Below, one piece after another: positions 26,183-35,433 of a stretch of DNA of 63,525 nt (positions within the stretch are counted from its first letter, which is position 1; each line of letters opens with the position of its first letter). Source of the DNA: Acidimicrobiaceae bacterium (GTDB lineage Bacteria > Actinomycetota > Acidimicrobiia > Acidimicrobiales > MedAcidi-G1); NCBI GenBank assembly GCA_002687745.1, contig NZBE01000023.1, positions 29,221 to 92,745 of the forward strand. The letters are read 5' to 3'. The notes beneath the pieces were generated by a model. The model had not been told where the DNA came from. It ran no database searches and saw only the letters and a list, made by a program, of their open reading frames with translations. The position numbers and the translations under genes are program-made.

Positions 26183-27757
26183 GTGCGTCGATCCCGTCTC
26201 CTGAGCCTCCTGCCGGTTGCCCTGACCATCACCGCCGTCACGGCCGGAATCGTTGCTGCGGGGCCGTATGACGAAGAGATCGCAGCCAGCCTCGAGCAGA
26301 TCGACACCCACCACGAGGCGATCGCCGCAGGCCACGACCAGATCGCCGACCTCCGGGAGGAGTTGCTGGTCATAGACGACCGCATCGCCGCCGCCGAGGC
26401 AGTCCTGGCTACCGGCGATGACGAGTTACTGCTGCTGCCTGTGCAGATGGAAGTGCTCGCCGACGAGTTCGTCGACATCGTCTTTTCCCGCAATGAGCCG
26501 GCGACCCTGCGACACAAGATGGCGATCGATTCGTACGTCCGCAACAATGACCGCCTGAACGCGGTGCTCAACCAGTCATCCCAGATGACACAGCAGGCCC
26601 TCGAGGACGCCCGCAACCGCCTGCTCTACGACTCTGTGATCGAGTTGGCGCTCAGCCGACTGGAGGTGGTCGACGCCAGGCTCCGTCTTGCCGCCGACAA
26701 GATCGACGGCATGTTGGGCACGATCGCCGAGGCCGAGGATCGCCAGAGGGAGTCGGTAGACAGGCTCGAGGCCGAGCGTGCGGAGATCCCGCTCGTCGAG
26801 GCCCGCATTGCCGAGGTCCGCGACCAGATCACCGAACTCGAGGCCCAGATCAAGGGAATCGAGGAGGAGATAGTTCGCCTCGAGAAGAAGTCCATCACCA
26901 CCAAGTGGACAGGGCTGCAGGGAACCGACGTGGGCCGGCCGGTTCTGGCGGTGAAGATCGACAACGTGACACGGGCCCACCCTCAGGCCGGAATCAACCA
27001 GGCCGACGTCGTGTACGAGGAACTTGTCGAAGCGGGCATCAGCCGCCTGATAGCGGTGTTCCAGTCAACCGACGCCCCTGTCGTCGGGCCGGTGCGGTCG
27101 GCCCGAACGTCTGACCCGCCCCTGTTGACGGGCTATGACCGGCCGCTGTTCGCCTACTCGGGTGCCAACCGTGGCACCCAGGAAGCAGTCGATTCATCGT
27201 CGCTCACAGATGTCGGCCACGACTCTGCGCCCTCCCACTTCTGGAGGTCAACCGATCGCCGGGCACCGCACAACCTGTTCACATCCACCGCCGGGCTCTG
27301 GGGGTTGCACCCCGAGCGCACCTCGGTGCCCCCTGAGCCGTTCTCGTTCAGGTTCGAGGGTGAGGCCCTCCACGACGCCGCCGAACCGGCGGCCGGGGTG
27401 TTCATAGACTTCGGCCGTACCGAGGCCGACTACGAGTGGAACGGCTCCGGGTGGCAGCGAACCCACAACGGTGAGCCCCACGTAGACGACCAGGGTCTCC
27501 GGGTAGCTCCACCGAACGTGGTTGTCATGTTCACCGAATACGGAACCAGTTCCGCCGACTCCAGGTCGCCCGAGGCGATCACGAGCGGGGCCGGACAGGC
27601 CTGGGTGTTCACGGATGGTCAGATCATCCGCGGCGAGTGGAGACGGACAGATTCCGACCTGCCGGCCAGCCTGACCGTTGGAGGCGAACCGATCCACCTC
27701 ACGCCGGGGCGGACATGGGTTGCCCTGGCGCCACCCGATTCGGCAACCTGGCGCTGA
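26183..27757 (+). CDS. Secreted DUF3048 (YerB-like) protein with N-terminal coiled coil
   Basis: 524 residues from the GTG at 26183, 7 nt after TACGCT (leaderless). A signal peptide covers residues 1-27. Residues 28-240 are a long Glu/Leu/Ala coiled coil in three blocks (for example RDQITELEAQIKGIEEEIVR). From about residue 250 the YerB/DUF3048 domain follows: RPVLAVKIDNVTRAHPQAGI, ADVVYEELVEAGISRLIAVF, GPVRSARTSDPPLL, SGANRG, and WRSTDRRAPHNLF. The typical YerB ends with WVALAP. In Bacillus YerB is a lipoprotein with no settled role; here there is no lipobox and a coiled coil is added. It converges with map. Confidence 0.8.
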   Translation: MRRSRLLSLLPVALTITAVTAGIVAAGPYDEEIAASLEQIDTHHEAIAAGHDQIADLREELLVIDDRIAAAEAVLATGDDELLLLPVQMEVLADEFVDIVFSRNEPATLRHKMAIDSYVRNNDRLNAVLNQSSQMTQQALEDARNRLLYDSVIELALSRLEVVDARLRLAADKIDGMLGTIAEAEDRQRESVDRLEAERAEIPLVEARIAEVRDQITELEAQIKGIEEEIVRLEKKSITTKWTGLQGTDVGRPVLAVKIDNVTRAHPQAGINQADVVYEELVEAGISRLIAVFQSTDAPVVGPVRSARTSDPPLLTGYDRPLFAYSGANRGTQEAVDSSSLTDVGHDSAPSHFWRSTDRRAPHNLFTSTAGLWGLHPERTSVPPEPFSFRFEGEALHDAAEPAAGVFIDFGRTEADYEWNGSGWQRTHNGEPHVDDQGLRVAPPNVVVMFTEYGTSSADSRSPEAITSGAGQAWVFTDGQIIRGEWRRTDSDLPASLTVGGEPIHLTPGRTWVALAPPDSATWR

Positions 27758-27763
27758 ACCTCT

Positions 27764-28705
27764 TCAGGCAGACGCCTCGACAACCAGCGCCTCGGCCGGG
27801 ACGGTCCCGTCGTCCAGGACCGTGAGCAACTCGACACCGTCGTCGACCACGAGGATCGTGTGCTCGAACTGGGCTGTCCGGCAGCCATCAAGGGTCACGG
27901 CAGTCCAGTCGTCATCCCAGAGGGCGCACGCCGGATCGCCCAGAGTGAGCATGGGTTCAACCGTGAACGTCATGCCGGTCTCCATGATGGTGCGGGCCCG
28001 CGGGTCGTGATAGTGGGGAATCTGGAGCCCGCTGTGGAACTCGGTCCCGATGCCGTGCCCAATGAATTCGCGAACAACTCCGAGGCCGTGCCTGCGGGCG
28101 TGCCGCTCTATCGCCCGCCCGATCGAGTTGACGGGTCGGTCCGGTACGACGGCTGAGATTCCCTCGTTCATGGCCACGTAGGTCTGCTCGATCAGGCGTC
28201 TGTCGTTCGGATCGATCTCACCCACCGGGAAGGTGACCGAGGAGTCACCGTGCACACCATCCAGGTAGATGGTGACGTCGACGTTGACGATGTCACCATC
28301 CACGAGTGGTCGACTGTCGGGAATTCCGTGGCAGATGACCTCGTTCACCGACGTACACACCGACTTCGGGTAGCTGCGGTAGTTGAGCGGGCTCGGGTAG
28401 CCACCCCTTGCGATGGTCGCCTCGTGCACCACCTCGTCCAGCCGATCGGTTGTGACGCCCGGCGTCACGTGGGGTGCAACCTCGAAGAGGATCTCAGCTG
28501 CTGCCCTGCCGGCACGCCTCATCCGCACAATCTCCTCTCCGGTTCGAACATCGGACGATGACGCCGAACCCGGATCTCCGGTCAGCGCGTAGGGCGGCAG
28601 CGCTGTTCCGGGGGGAACTGTCCGGGTGGGGCTGACCAGACCCGGCCGAATTGGGGGCTCAGAACGCGGAGCAGGAGCTGGGGATCGGATCTTTCGCTTC
28701 GCCAC
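27764..28705 (-). CDS. map: Type I methionine aminopeptidase with N-terminal extension
   Basis: 313 residues from the GTG at 28705, 6 nt after TAGCCT (leaderless). It removes the N-terminal Met from nascent proteins. The catalytic domain starts near residue 52 (VRTGEEIVRMRRAGRAAAEIL). It carries the metal ligands in DGDIVNVDVTIYLDGVHGDSS (two Asp), GHGIGTEFH (His), TVEPML (Glu) and QFEHTILV (Glu). The first ~50 residues are a Pro-rich extension (PAPRSEPPIRPGLVSPTRTV) like that of mycobacterial MapB, which carries a PxxP linker thought to contact the ribosome. The extension is close to a usual MapB length. Confidence 0.93.
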   Translation of the reverse strand: MAKRKIRSPAPAPRSEPPIRPGLVSPTRTVPPGTALPPYALTGDPGSASSSDVRTGEEIVRMRRAGRAAAEILFEVAPHVTPGVTTDRLDEVVHEATIARGGYPSPLNYRSYPKSVCTSVNEVICHGIPDSRPLVDGDIVNVDVTIYLDGVHGDSSVTFPVGEIDPNDRRLIEQTYVAMNEGISAVVPDRPVNSIGRAIERHARRHGLGVVREFIGHGIGTEFHSGLQIPHYHDPRARTIMETGMTFTVEPMLTLGDPACALWDDDWTAVTLDGCRTAQFEHTILVVDDGVELLTVLDDGTVPAEALVVEASA

Positions 28706-28770
28706 CCGGAGAGGCTACCGGCACCCCGGCCGGGCGGACTCGGGTGCGGTCCCCGTTGCCCCTTGGCAGT

Positions 28771-29226
28771 TCAGCGCATGAACCGGCTGACGCTCTCCAC
28801 GACACAGACGGGTCGGTCGCTGCCCTCGACCTCGATGGCGATCTTCATCACGGTCTGGTACCCGCCTGTGACCTCTGTGACCTCGAGAATCTCGGCCCCT
28901 GCCCTCACCCGTGAACCAACCAGCAGAGGAGCCGGAAAACGAACCTTGTTCGTCCCGTAGTTGATGCCCATCGAGATCCCCTTCACCTGGATCAACTCTG
29001 GCATGAACATGACGGTCAGCGAGAGCGTCAGGTAGCCGTGGGCGATGGTGGTACCGAACGGCCCGGCCGCGGCACGCTCAGCATCCAGGTGGATCCACTG
29101 ATGGTCTCCGGTGGCATCCGCGAACAGGTTGACCCGTTCCTGGTCAATCGTCACCCACCCGCTGTAGCCAAGGTGGGTGCCGACTGCACCCGGAAGTTCG
29201 TCGGGGCTCTCGAAAACTGTAGTCAC
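28771..29226 (-). CDS. MaoC-like (R)-specific dehydratase
   Basis: 151 residues from the GTG at 29226, which has GGAG 7 nt upstream. It is a single hotdog domain with the MaoC/R-hydratase signature FADATGDHQWIHLDAERAAAGPFG (Asp and His catalytic pair, given here in two parts: ADATGDHQWIH and DAERAAAGPFG), then IAHGYLTLSLTVMFMPEL and MGINYGTNKVRFPAPLLVGS. It probably hydrates 2-enoyl-CoA or acts on a related acyl substrate. It lies upstream of map on the same strand (65 nt) and diverges from the CDF gene. Confidence 0.87.
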   Translation of the reverse strand: MTTVFESPDELPGAVGTHLGYSGWVTIDQERVNLFADATGDHQWIHLDAERAAAGPFGTTIAHGYLTLSLTVMFMPELIQVKGISMGINYGTNKVRFPAPLLVGSRVRAGAEILEVTEVTGGYQTVMKIAIEVEGSDRPVCVVESVSRFMR

Positions 29227-29347
29227 CTGGACACTCCTGATAATCGGTGCCGGAATCACCGGCAGGTCACTGCGACACTACGCTGCGGGTGGTCCCGCCG
29301 TCGTGTCGGACCAGCTTGTCCACACCCCTACCCGACAGGATCCCAGG

Positions 29348-30283
29348 ATGGCCACGGTTGGCTCGAAGGCTGTACTCGCCGCCCTGTTGGCCAACGCCGG
29401 AATCTCGGTCGCCAAGTTCGCCGGGTTCCTGATGACCCGCTCCACTTCGATGCTGGCCGAGAGCATCCACTCGGCCACCGATTCCACGAACCAGTTGCTG
29501 CTCCTGCTCGGCGCCCGTCGGGCACAACGACCGCCGAGCCCGACACACCCCTTCGGGTACGGACGCGAGCGCTACTTCTGGTCGTTTGTGGTAGCCCTGC
29601 TGCTGTTCTCGGCGGGGGCCGTATTCGCCGTATATCAGGGAGTAGCCAAGGTTCGTAGTCCCCATGACCTCGACAACATCGGCTTGGCCATAGGCATTCT
29701 CATTGCGGGCATCGTCCTCGAGAGCTGGTCTCTTCGCACGGCGGTTCAAGAGGCCCAGCCCCTGCGCGGAACCACCCCGTGGAGTCGCTTCATCGTTACC
29801 TCCAAGCAGCCCGAGTTGCCGGTCGTGCTGCTCGAGGATGTGGGGGCCCTCGCTGGCCTCGTGATTGCACTTGGGGCTGTGGGAATGGCAGAGGTGACCG
29901 GCGATCCACGCTGGGATGGCGTGGGAACCCTCGCTATCGGGGTTCTCCTGGCAGTCATTGCGGTGGTCCTGGCACGCGAGATGCAGAGCCTCCTGATCGG
30001 TGAGGCGGCAGACCCTGATGACCTGTCGGCAATCGAGACGGCAATCACGTCGGTTGCTGCCGTGGACCGCCTCATACACCTCCGCACCCAGCATCTGGGC
30101 CCCGACCAGATACTCGTCGGCGCCAAGGTGGCCTTCAACCAGGGCCTCGGCACAGTGGCCATCGCCGCAGCCATCAACTCGGTCGAGGAGGAGATCAGGC
30201 GGGTGGTTCCAGATGCCGACCCGATCTACGTGGAGCCGGATCTTGATCGGGGCGCTGACTACCCGAGTTCGCGACTCAGGTAA
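29348..30283 (+). CDS. Cation diffusion facilitator (CDF) family transporter
   Basis: 311 residues from the ATG at 29348. It exports divalent metal ions (zinc, manganese or iron) in exchange for protons. Six hydrophobic helices are visible. The metal-site helix is STSMLAESIHSATDSTNQLL (H-x3-D in helix 2), and the helix-5 site is VVLLEDVGALAGLVIA. The cytoplasmic C-terminal domain has LRTQHLGPDQILVGAKVAFN and ends near DADPIYVEPD. The ED version of the helix-5 motif resembles the SLC30A9-like branch. Its 3' end overlaps the converging VIT-family gene by 8 bp. Confidence 0.9.
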   Translation: MATVGSKAVLAALLANAGISVAKFAGFLMTRSTSMLAESIHSATDSTNQLLLLLGARRAQRPPSPTHPFGYGRERYFWSFVVALLLFSAGAVFAVYQGVAKVRSPHDLDNIGLAIGILIAGIVLESWSLRTAVQEAQPLRGTTPWSRFIVTSKQPELPVVLLEDVGALAGLVIALGAVGMAEVTGDPRWDGVGTLAIGVLLAVIAVVLAREMQSLLIGEAADPDDLSAIETAITSVAAVDRLIHLRTQHLGPDQILVGAKVAFNQGLGTVAIAAAINSVEEEIRRVVPDADPIYVEPDLDRGADYPSSRLR

Positions 30284-30980
30284 CCGAGGCTCCGAGCAGT
30301 CCACCGATCAGGTAGGTGGCCGAGCAGGCACCGGCGGTAACGAACACCTGACGGGTAACGGTTCGCACGATCGACCGTTCGGTGAGCACTGCCAGCAGGC
30401 CACCCACGATCGCCGCCGCGGCCACTCCGAGAATCGCCGACGCCCACACGGCCGTGGTACCACCGCCCACCAACCAGGGAACCAGCGGCACGAACGCCCC
30501 TAGGACAAACGCCAGAAAGCTCGAGACCGCCGCCTGCATGGGGCTGCCTAGATTGCGGGGATCCACGCCGAGTTCCTCGCGGGCATGTACCTCGAGGGCC
30601 ACCTCCGGGTCAGACATCAGGTCCCGGGCGACGCGTTCGGCGTGCTCGATATCGAGGCCACGTTCAACGTACAGGGCCGTCAATTCTGCGGTTTCAAGAT
30701 CTGGGTCGTCGGCGATTGAAGCCCGCTCGATCGCCAGCTCACGCTCCACCAGTTCAGCCTGGGCCTTGAGGGAGATGTACTCGCCTGCAGCCATCGACAC
30801 GGCCCCTGCCAGGAGGCCGGACACCCCGGCGACACGGACAAACGAGGGATCGGTGCTGGCACCGGCGATGCCGAGGATCAACGCCACGTTGGAGACGAGG
30901 CCGTCGCTGACTCCGAACACGGCCGCACGTGCTGCACCGCCCTGCACGTCACGATGCCGGTGAACCTCAGGTCTCTCCAT
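30276..30980 (-). CDS. VIT1/CCC1-family iron/manganese transporter
   Basis: 234 residues from the ATG at 30980, 7 nt after TAGGTT (leaderless), which decides against the longer upstream frame. It is a membrane protein: RAAVFGVSDGLVSNVALILG and LLAGAVSMAAGEYISLKAQAE are the characteristic helices, followed by a cytoplasmic Glu-rich metal-binding stretch (residues 80-140) and three C-terminal helices. The family moves Fe2+ or Mn2+ out of the cytoplasm. Next to a CDF transporter in tail-to-tail arrangement, it suggests a small metal-export locus. Confidence 0.9.
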   Translation of the reverse strand: MERPEVHRHRDVQGGAARAAVFGVSDGLVSNVALILGIAGASTDPSFVRVAGVSGLLAGAVSMAAGEYISLKAQAELVERELAIERASIADDPDLETAELTALYVERGLDIEHAERVARDLMSDPEVALEVHAREELGVDPRNLGSPMQAAVSSFLAFVLGAFVPLVPWLVGGGTTAVWASAILGVAAAAIVGGLLAVLTERSIVRTVTRQVFVTAGACSATYLIGGLLGASVT

Positions 30981-31125
30981 CGACCCGAACCTAGCGGGAG
31001 CCACGTCCATCCGGCCGGGTTCTGACACGCCACCCCCCGGCGGCTCGGAGGCCCTCCGCTCGCTCGGTGTTTGACGAGGTGCTAGGAAATGCGGCCATGG
31101 TGAACTGGATGGAGGGGACGGCCCG

Positions 31126-33168
31126 GTGCTGAACGATCCCCTGCTGCAACCACTCAGGGTCGGCGGGGTCACGCTACGAAACCGGGTGTTCTCGAGCAGC
31201 CACGCGCCCGGTTACACGGTCGATGGCCTGGCCTCTGACCGTTACCGCCTCTACCACGAGGAGAAGGCCCGTGGTGGAATCGGCCTCACGATGATCGGCG
31301 GTTCCACAAACGTGGCACCCGACTCCCCGTCGGTCTGGGGACAGCTCTACGCCGGCGATGACCGGGTCATTCCCGGCCTCACCGAGTTGGCGAAGGGGGT
31401 GCACTCACATGGCGCTGCCGTGATGTGCCAGATCACCCACATGGGGCGACGGACCATTTGGGACGACGGCGACTGGCTCCCGACCATCTCTCCTTCAAGG
31501 GTCCGCGAACCCATGCACCGGAGCTTTCCGAAGGTCATGGAGGACTCCGACATCCGCCGTGTGGTCAGGTCCTTCGGCGATGCCGCCGGCAGGATCATGA
31601 CAGCGGGACTCGACGGGGTGGAGGTGATTGCAACAGGCCATCTGGTCGACCAATTCTGGAGTCCTGCGGTGAACCGCAGGACCGACCGCTACGGCGGTTC
31701 GCTGGAGAACAGGATGCGTTTCAGCCTCGAGGTACTGGAAGCCGTCAGGTCGGCGGTGGGAGACGGCTGTGCGGTCGGGGTTCGCATGACGGGTGACGAG
31801 GACCTCGAGGGTGGCCTGACGGCCTCCGACTGTGCGGAGGTCGCGCGACGCCTGGCCCTGACGGGCCTGGTTGACTTCGTGAACGTGATCGGAGGCAACC
31901 TGATCACGCACCCGGGTCTAGCCGGGGCCATTCCACCAATCGGGACTCCGCTGGCAAAGCAGTTGCCGGTGGCTGCCGCCATAAAGGAGGCCGTTGACCT
32001 CCCGGTGTTCCATGCCGGACGGATACCCGACGTGGCGACGGCCAGACACGTTGTCTCCGAGGGCATCGTCGACATGGTCGGGATGACCCGTGCCCATATC
32101 GCCGACCCGCACATTGTCGCCAAGGTGGAACGGGGCGAGGAGGAGCGGATCAGGACCTGCGTTGGTGCCTCCTACTGCATCAACCGCCTCTACCTGGCCC
32201 AGGAGGCCCTCTGCGTCCAGAATCCCGCAACGGGCAGGGAGGCCACGATTCCCCACCTGACGGTCCGCTCGACGAAGCCGGGAGACTCGGTGGTGGTAGT
32301 GGGAGCCGGTCCGGCAGGCCTTGAGGCCGCAAGGGTGTGTGCGGAGCGGGGACACGAGGTGACGCTGTTCGAAGCGCAGTCCGCGACCGGCGGGCAGGTT
32401 CGCCTTGCCTCACGTGCATCTGACCGAACCCGGGACATGGTCGGAATCGTGGACTGGCTGGATCGGGAGATCGCCGAAGCCGGTGTGGATGTAAGGCTGA
32501 ACAGCCCGGTAGCTGCCGACGAGGTCCTCAACTGCGATCCCGACGTGGTGATCGTGGCCACCGGCGGATGGCCGGACACAGACGTGCTTTCACCCGGCGC
32601 GGTCGGAGCCGACCTCATTGTCAGCGTCGCCGAGGTGGTCAGCGGACACGTGACGGCCGGGCCGCGGACTCTGGTGTTCGACGACCACGGAAACCTCCAG
32701 GCTCTTTCGTGTGTCGAGTACCTGTTGGACCGTGACGCTGAGGTCCAGCTCGTAACCCCGGATCGTGCAGTCGGGCACGAACTTGATGGAACACTCCACC
32801 CCTCCTACCTGAAGCGCTTCCACGCCAGCGGGGTGGAAATGGTTCCCGACCACCGACTTGTCGGGGTGTCCCGTTTCGGCGACCGCCTGGAGGCCATATT
32901 GCGCAACGTCTACACCGGCAGCGAACAGACCTCGATCGTGGACCAGGTTGTGGTCGAACACGGTGTCGTGCCGATAGATGAACTGTTCCTGGAGTTGCGG
33001 GACCGGTCGGCCAACGGCGGCGAGTTGGATGTGGACGCCTACATTTCGGGCCGTCCCCAGCCCCGACCCGATGATGGCTTTCGCCTGTTCCGGATTGGTG
33101 ACGCGGTGGCAGGCCGCGACATCCACGCCGCAATCTACGATGCCCGACGCCTCTGCCAGGTTCTCTGA
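31126..33168 (+). CDS. Flavin oxidoreductase of the 2,4-dienoyl-CoA reductase / trimethylamine dehydrogenase family
   Basis: 680 residues from the GTG at 31126. Domain 1 (1-340) is an Old Yellow Enzyme-like FMN barrel: LRVGGVTLRNRVF, QITHMGRR, GHLVDQFWSPAVNRRTDRYG, and SLENRMRF. The Fe-S region is CVGASYC-11-C, missing the second of the four Cys of the usual C-x2-C-x3-C-x11/12-C. Domain 2 (390-500) is a FAD/NAD fold (SVVVVGAGPAGLEAARVCAE), and domain 3 follows with FRIGDAV. Closest known relatives are likely N-methylproline or stachydrine-type demethylases, which I recall carrying the same Cys-to-Ala change; dienoyl-CoA reductase or another amine oxidation is possible. It stands alone. Confidence 0.85.
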   Translation: MLNDPLLQPLRVGGVTLRNRVFSSSHAPGYTVDGLASDRYRLYHEEKARGGIGLTMIGGSTNVAPDSPSVWGQLYAGDDRVIPGLTELAKGVHSHGAAVMCQITHMGRRTIWDDGDWLPTISPSRVREPMHRSFPKVMEDSDIRRVVRSFGDAAGRIMTAGLDGVEVIATGHLVDQFWSPAVNRRTDRYGGSLENRMRFSLEVLEAVRSAVGDGCAVGVRMTGDEDLEGGLTASDCAEVARRLALTGLVDFVNVIGGNLITHPGLAGAIPPIGTPLAKQLPVAAAIKEAVDLPVFHAGRIPDVATARHVVSEGIVDMVGMTRAHIADPHIVAKVERGEEERIRTCVGASYCINRLYLAQEALCVQNPATGREATIPHLTVRSTKPGDSVVVVGAGPAGLEAARVCAERGHEVTLFEAQSATGGQVRLASRASDRTRDMVGIVDWLDREIAEAGVDVRLNSPVAADEVLNCDPDVVIVATGGWPDTDVLSPGAVGADLIVSVAEVVSGHVTAGPRTLVFDDHGNLQALSCVEYLLDRDAEVQLVTPDRAVGHELDGTLHPSYLKRFHASGVEMVPDHRLVGVSRFGDRLEAILRNVYTGSEQTSIVDQVVVEHGVVPIDELFLELRDRSANGGELDVDAYISGRPQPRPDDGFRLFRIGDAVAGRDIHAAIYDARRLCQVL

Positions 33169-33178
33169 GGCGACCTCG

Positions 33179-34069
33179 TCAGGTGTCTGTGCGACTGGTG
33201 AGCCAGACGCCTCCGAGAAGCACGACACCGCCGACAACCTGCCATGCGGACAGGGTCTCGCCCAGGACGAGCACACCGAGCAGCGCGGCGATGACCGTCA
33301 CCAGGTAGGTGACGATCGACATGCGCACGGGCCCGACCCTGCCTATCAGGGTCGCGGCCGCAAGGAAGGCGAGACCGGTTCCCCCGACCCCGACCGCAAG
33401 ATTGGAGATGACTGCTCCCCATGCCCATCTGGACGACAAGAAGCCGAGGACTCCAAACGGCATCGTCGCGACCGTGGCCACCGCCAGGACGCGTGACAGC
33501 ACCGCAGGCGATCCATAGCGCCGCTGCAACGGGCCGGCTATGTGGGCGGCCACCCCGTAAGAGGTGACCGCCGCCACGACCAGGGCCACGCCCAGGGCGT
33601 TTGTGCCACCTGTGGTTGCCGTGGGCATGCCAACCAGGAGAATCCCGACAAGGCCCACCAGGACACCTGCGATCTGGATTCTGCCCGTGCGTACCCTGAA
33701 GAACGCGGCACCGGCGACCACTGTCATCACCGGCATGGCACTATTCAGCATGCCCGTGAGCGACGAGTCAATCCACTGCTGTGCCAGGGGAAACATGGTC
33801 AGGGGAAAGGCCATCCATGTGATGCCCAGCAACAGGACCCGGCCCCGGTCGGACGGGTCTATCGGCCGGCGTGCCGATGGAAAGGCGAGGACGGCGAACA
33901 GCCCCATGGCGGGGCGTAGGAACGTCACAAGGCCGGGGTGCTCAACCTCGAGAGCGACATCCATGAAGAGGAAGGAAGCACCCCAGATGCCCGCAGCCGA
34001 CACCAGCAACAGCCAGTCCAGCAGGGCGAAGGGGCGGCCCTCAGCGGGTAGGACGGTCTGGTCGTTCAC
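33179..34069 (-). CDS. EamA-family (DMT superfamily) transporter
   Basis: 296 residues from the GTG at 34069, with TAGCGT 6 nt upstream (leaderless). Ten hydrophobic helices are visible in two EamA repeats: LLLVSAAGIWGASFLFMDVA starts the first repeat and NALGVALVVAAVTSYGVA the second, with GETLSAWQVVGGVVLLGG at the C-terminus. These proteins export small metabolites, often amino acids or nucleosides. It converges with the flavoenzyme and diverges from the secretory lipase; the substrate is unknown. Confidence 0.9.
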   Translation of the reverse strand: MNDQTVLPAEGRPFALLDWLLLVSAAGIWGASFLFMDVALEVEHPGLVTFLRPAMGLFAVLAFPSARRPIDPSDRGRVLLLGITWMAFPLTMFPLAQQWIDSSLTGMLNSAMPVMTVVAGAAFFRVRTGRIQIAGVLVGLVGILLVGMPTATTGGTNALGVALVVAAVTSYGVAAHIAGPLQRRYGSPAVLSRVLAVATVATMPFGVLGFLSSRWAWGAVISNLAVGVGGTGLAFLAAATLIGRVGPVRMSIVTYLVTVIAALLGVLVLGETLSAWQVVGGVVLLGGVWLTSRTDT

Positions 34070-34154
34070 GGCGGCACGCTACCGGTGCTCGTGTGTGTGA
34101 CGGGCCACCGGGAAGGCCAGACTGTCACCTGGATCCGCCCAGGAAGGTGCTCGC

Positions 34155-35432
34155 GTGAACCGCGCAACAGCAGTTACCACAGGCGTTGTCATCTTCTCAC
34201 TGGTAGCGACGGCATGTTCCGCGACTGAGACAGCGGCACCCCCGGTGACCGACCCGGTACCGACAACCGTTGCTCCCGCGACCACGGTCCGGCCCACCAC
34301 GACAACGACAACGACCACGACCACGACCACGACCACAGTCGCACCCACCACAACGACAACCACGACCCTCCCCCCCACCACGACTACACCAACGGCCGGT
34401 GTACTGCTTTCCAGCGAACCGGTAGACATCGGGCCGCTAGGGGTTGCGTGGCGTGTCACCTACAGTTCGGTCTCCGTTGGCGGAGAACCCATCGAGGTGA
34501 CCGGAGTCATCGCGGCCCCCGACACGTTTGCCACGACCCCACGCCCTGTTCTCTCGATCGCACATGGCACCACCGGCCTTGCCGACCAGTGCGCCCCATC
34601 GGCCTCCTTCCCGGACGTCTTCGACCTGGCTGCGCTGACGCCGTTCCTGGAACGGGGCTGGGTGGTTGCAGCCACCGACTACGAGGGCCTCGGCGGGCCG
34701 GGCCTGCACGCCTACATCGTCGGCGAGAGCGAGGCACGTGGTGTCTTCGACATTGTGAGGGCCGCCCGCGACATCGAAGGAGTCGGTGCCGACGGCCCGC
34801 TGGTGGTGTGGGGGCCCTCCCAGGGCGGTCACGCCGCAATGCACGTGTCACAACGCTGGCAGGAGCTGGCACCTGACCTGGACCTTGTCGGTGTGGCGGC
34901 AGGGGCACCACCCTCACAGTTGAGCCTGCTCTCGACCTTCCTCCAGGGCTCGGATTTCCAGGGCTACATAGTCATGGTCGGCGCCGGCCTGGCGGTCTCC
35001 TACCCCGAACTGGACCTTGAGGCGGTTACCAACCCCGAGTACCACTACCTGCTGGACGAACTCGAAAACGGCTGCACCGGTCACATAATGGACCTCATCA
35101 ACCCGATTCCGTTTGCGGACCTGTTGACGGTTGCCGACATTTTCGCGGTTCCGGAGTGGAACACGAGGCTCATCGAAAACGACACGAACCAGTTGCCGAA
35201 CCAGGTGCCCGTGGTGATCCTCCACGGTGATCAGGATGAGCAGATCCCGATAACCAGCAGCGAGTTCCTCGTGAGCCAACTGTGCGCCATGCCTGACCAC
35301 GCACCCCTGGAACGTCGGATCTACCCCGGTGCCAACCATGCATCCGCGGTACTGGACTACTTCGACGATCTGGTCGCCTGGCTGGAGGCACGCGTCGCCG
35401 GCGAACCGGCCGTCGACCAGTGCAGTTCCTGA
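34155..35432 (+). CDS. Exported lipoprotein lipase (secretory lipase family) with Thr linker
   Basis: 425 residues from the GTG at 34155. A signal peptide ends at a lipobox (SLVATAC). Residues 25-80 are a nearly pure Thr/Val/Pro linker, encoded by ACN repeats. The alpha/beta hydrolase domain follows: PVLSIAHGTTGLADQCAPS, VVAATDYEGLGGPGLHAYIV, the nucleophile elbow VVWGPSQGGHAAMHVSQ (Ser in GxSxGG), VILHGDQDEQIP (Asp), and GANHASAVLDYF (His). This layout matches the PF03583-type secretory lipases. The enzyme is probably anchored outside the cell by a lipid and held off by the linker. It diverges from the EamA gene. Confidence 0.85.
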   Translation: MNRATAVTTGVVIFSLVATACSATETAAPPVTDPVPTTVAPATTVRPTTTTTTTTTTTTTTVAPTTTTTTTLPPTTTTPTAGVLLSSEPVDIGPLGVAWRVTYSSVSVGGEPIEVTGVIAAPDTFATTPRPVLSIAHGTTGLADQCAPSASFPDVFDLAALTPFLERGWVVAATDYEGLGGPGLHAYIVGESEARGVFDIVRAARDIEGVGADGPLVVWGPSQGGHAAMHVSQRWQELAPDLDLVGVAAGAPPSQLSLLSTFLQGSDFQGYIVMVGAGLAVSYPELDLEAVTNPEYHYLLDELENGCTGHIMDLINPIPFADLLTVADIFAVPEWNTRLIENDTNQLPNQVPVVILHGDQDEQIPITSSEFLVSQLCAMPDHAPLERRIYPGANHASAVLDYFDDLVAWLEARVAGEPAVDQCSS

Positions 35433-35433
35433 G

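Noticed and set aside
34280-34400. ACN-rich repeat resembling a short array or microsatellite
   Set aside because: It is in frame and encodes the Thr linker of the lipase; no spacers or direct repeats of a CRISPR type.
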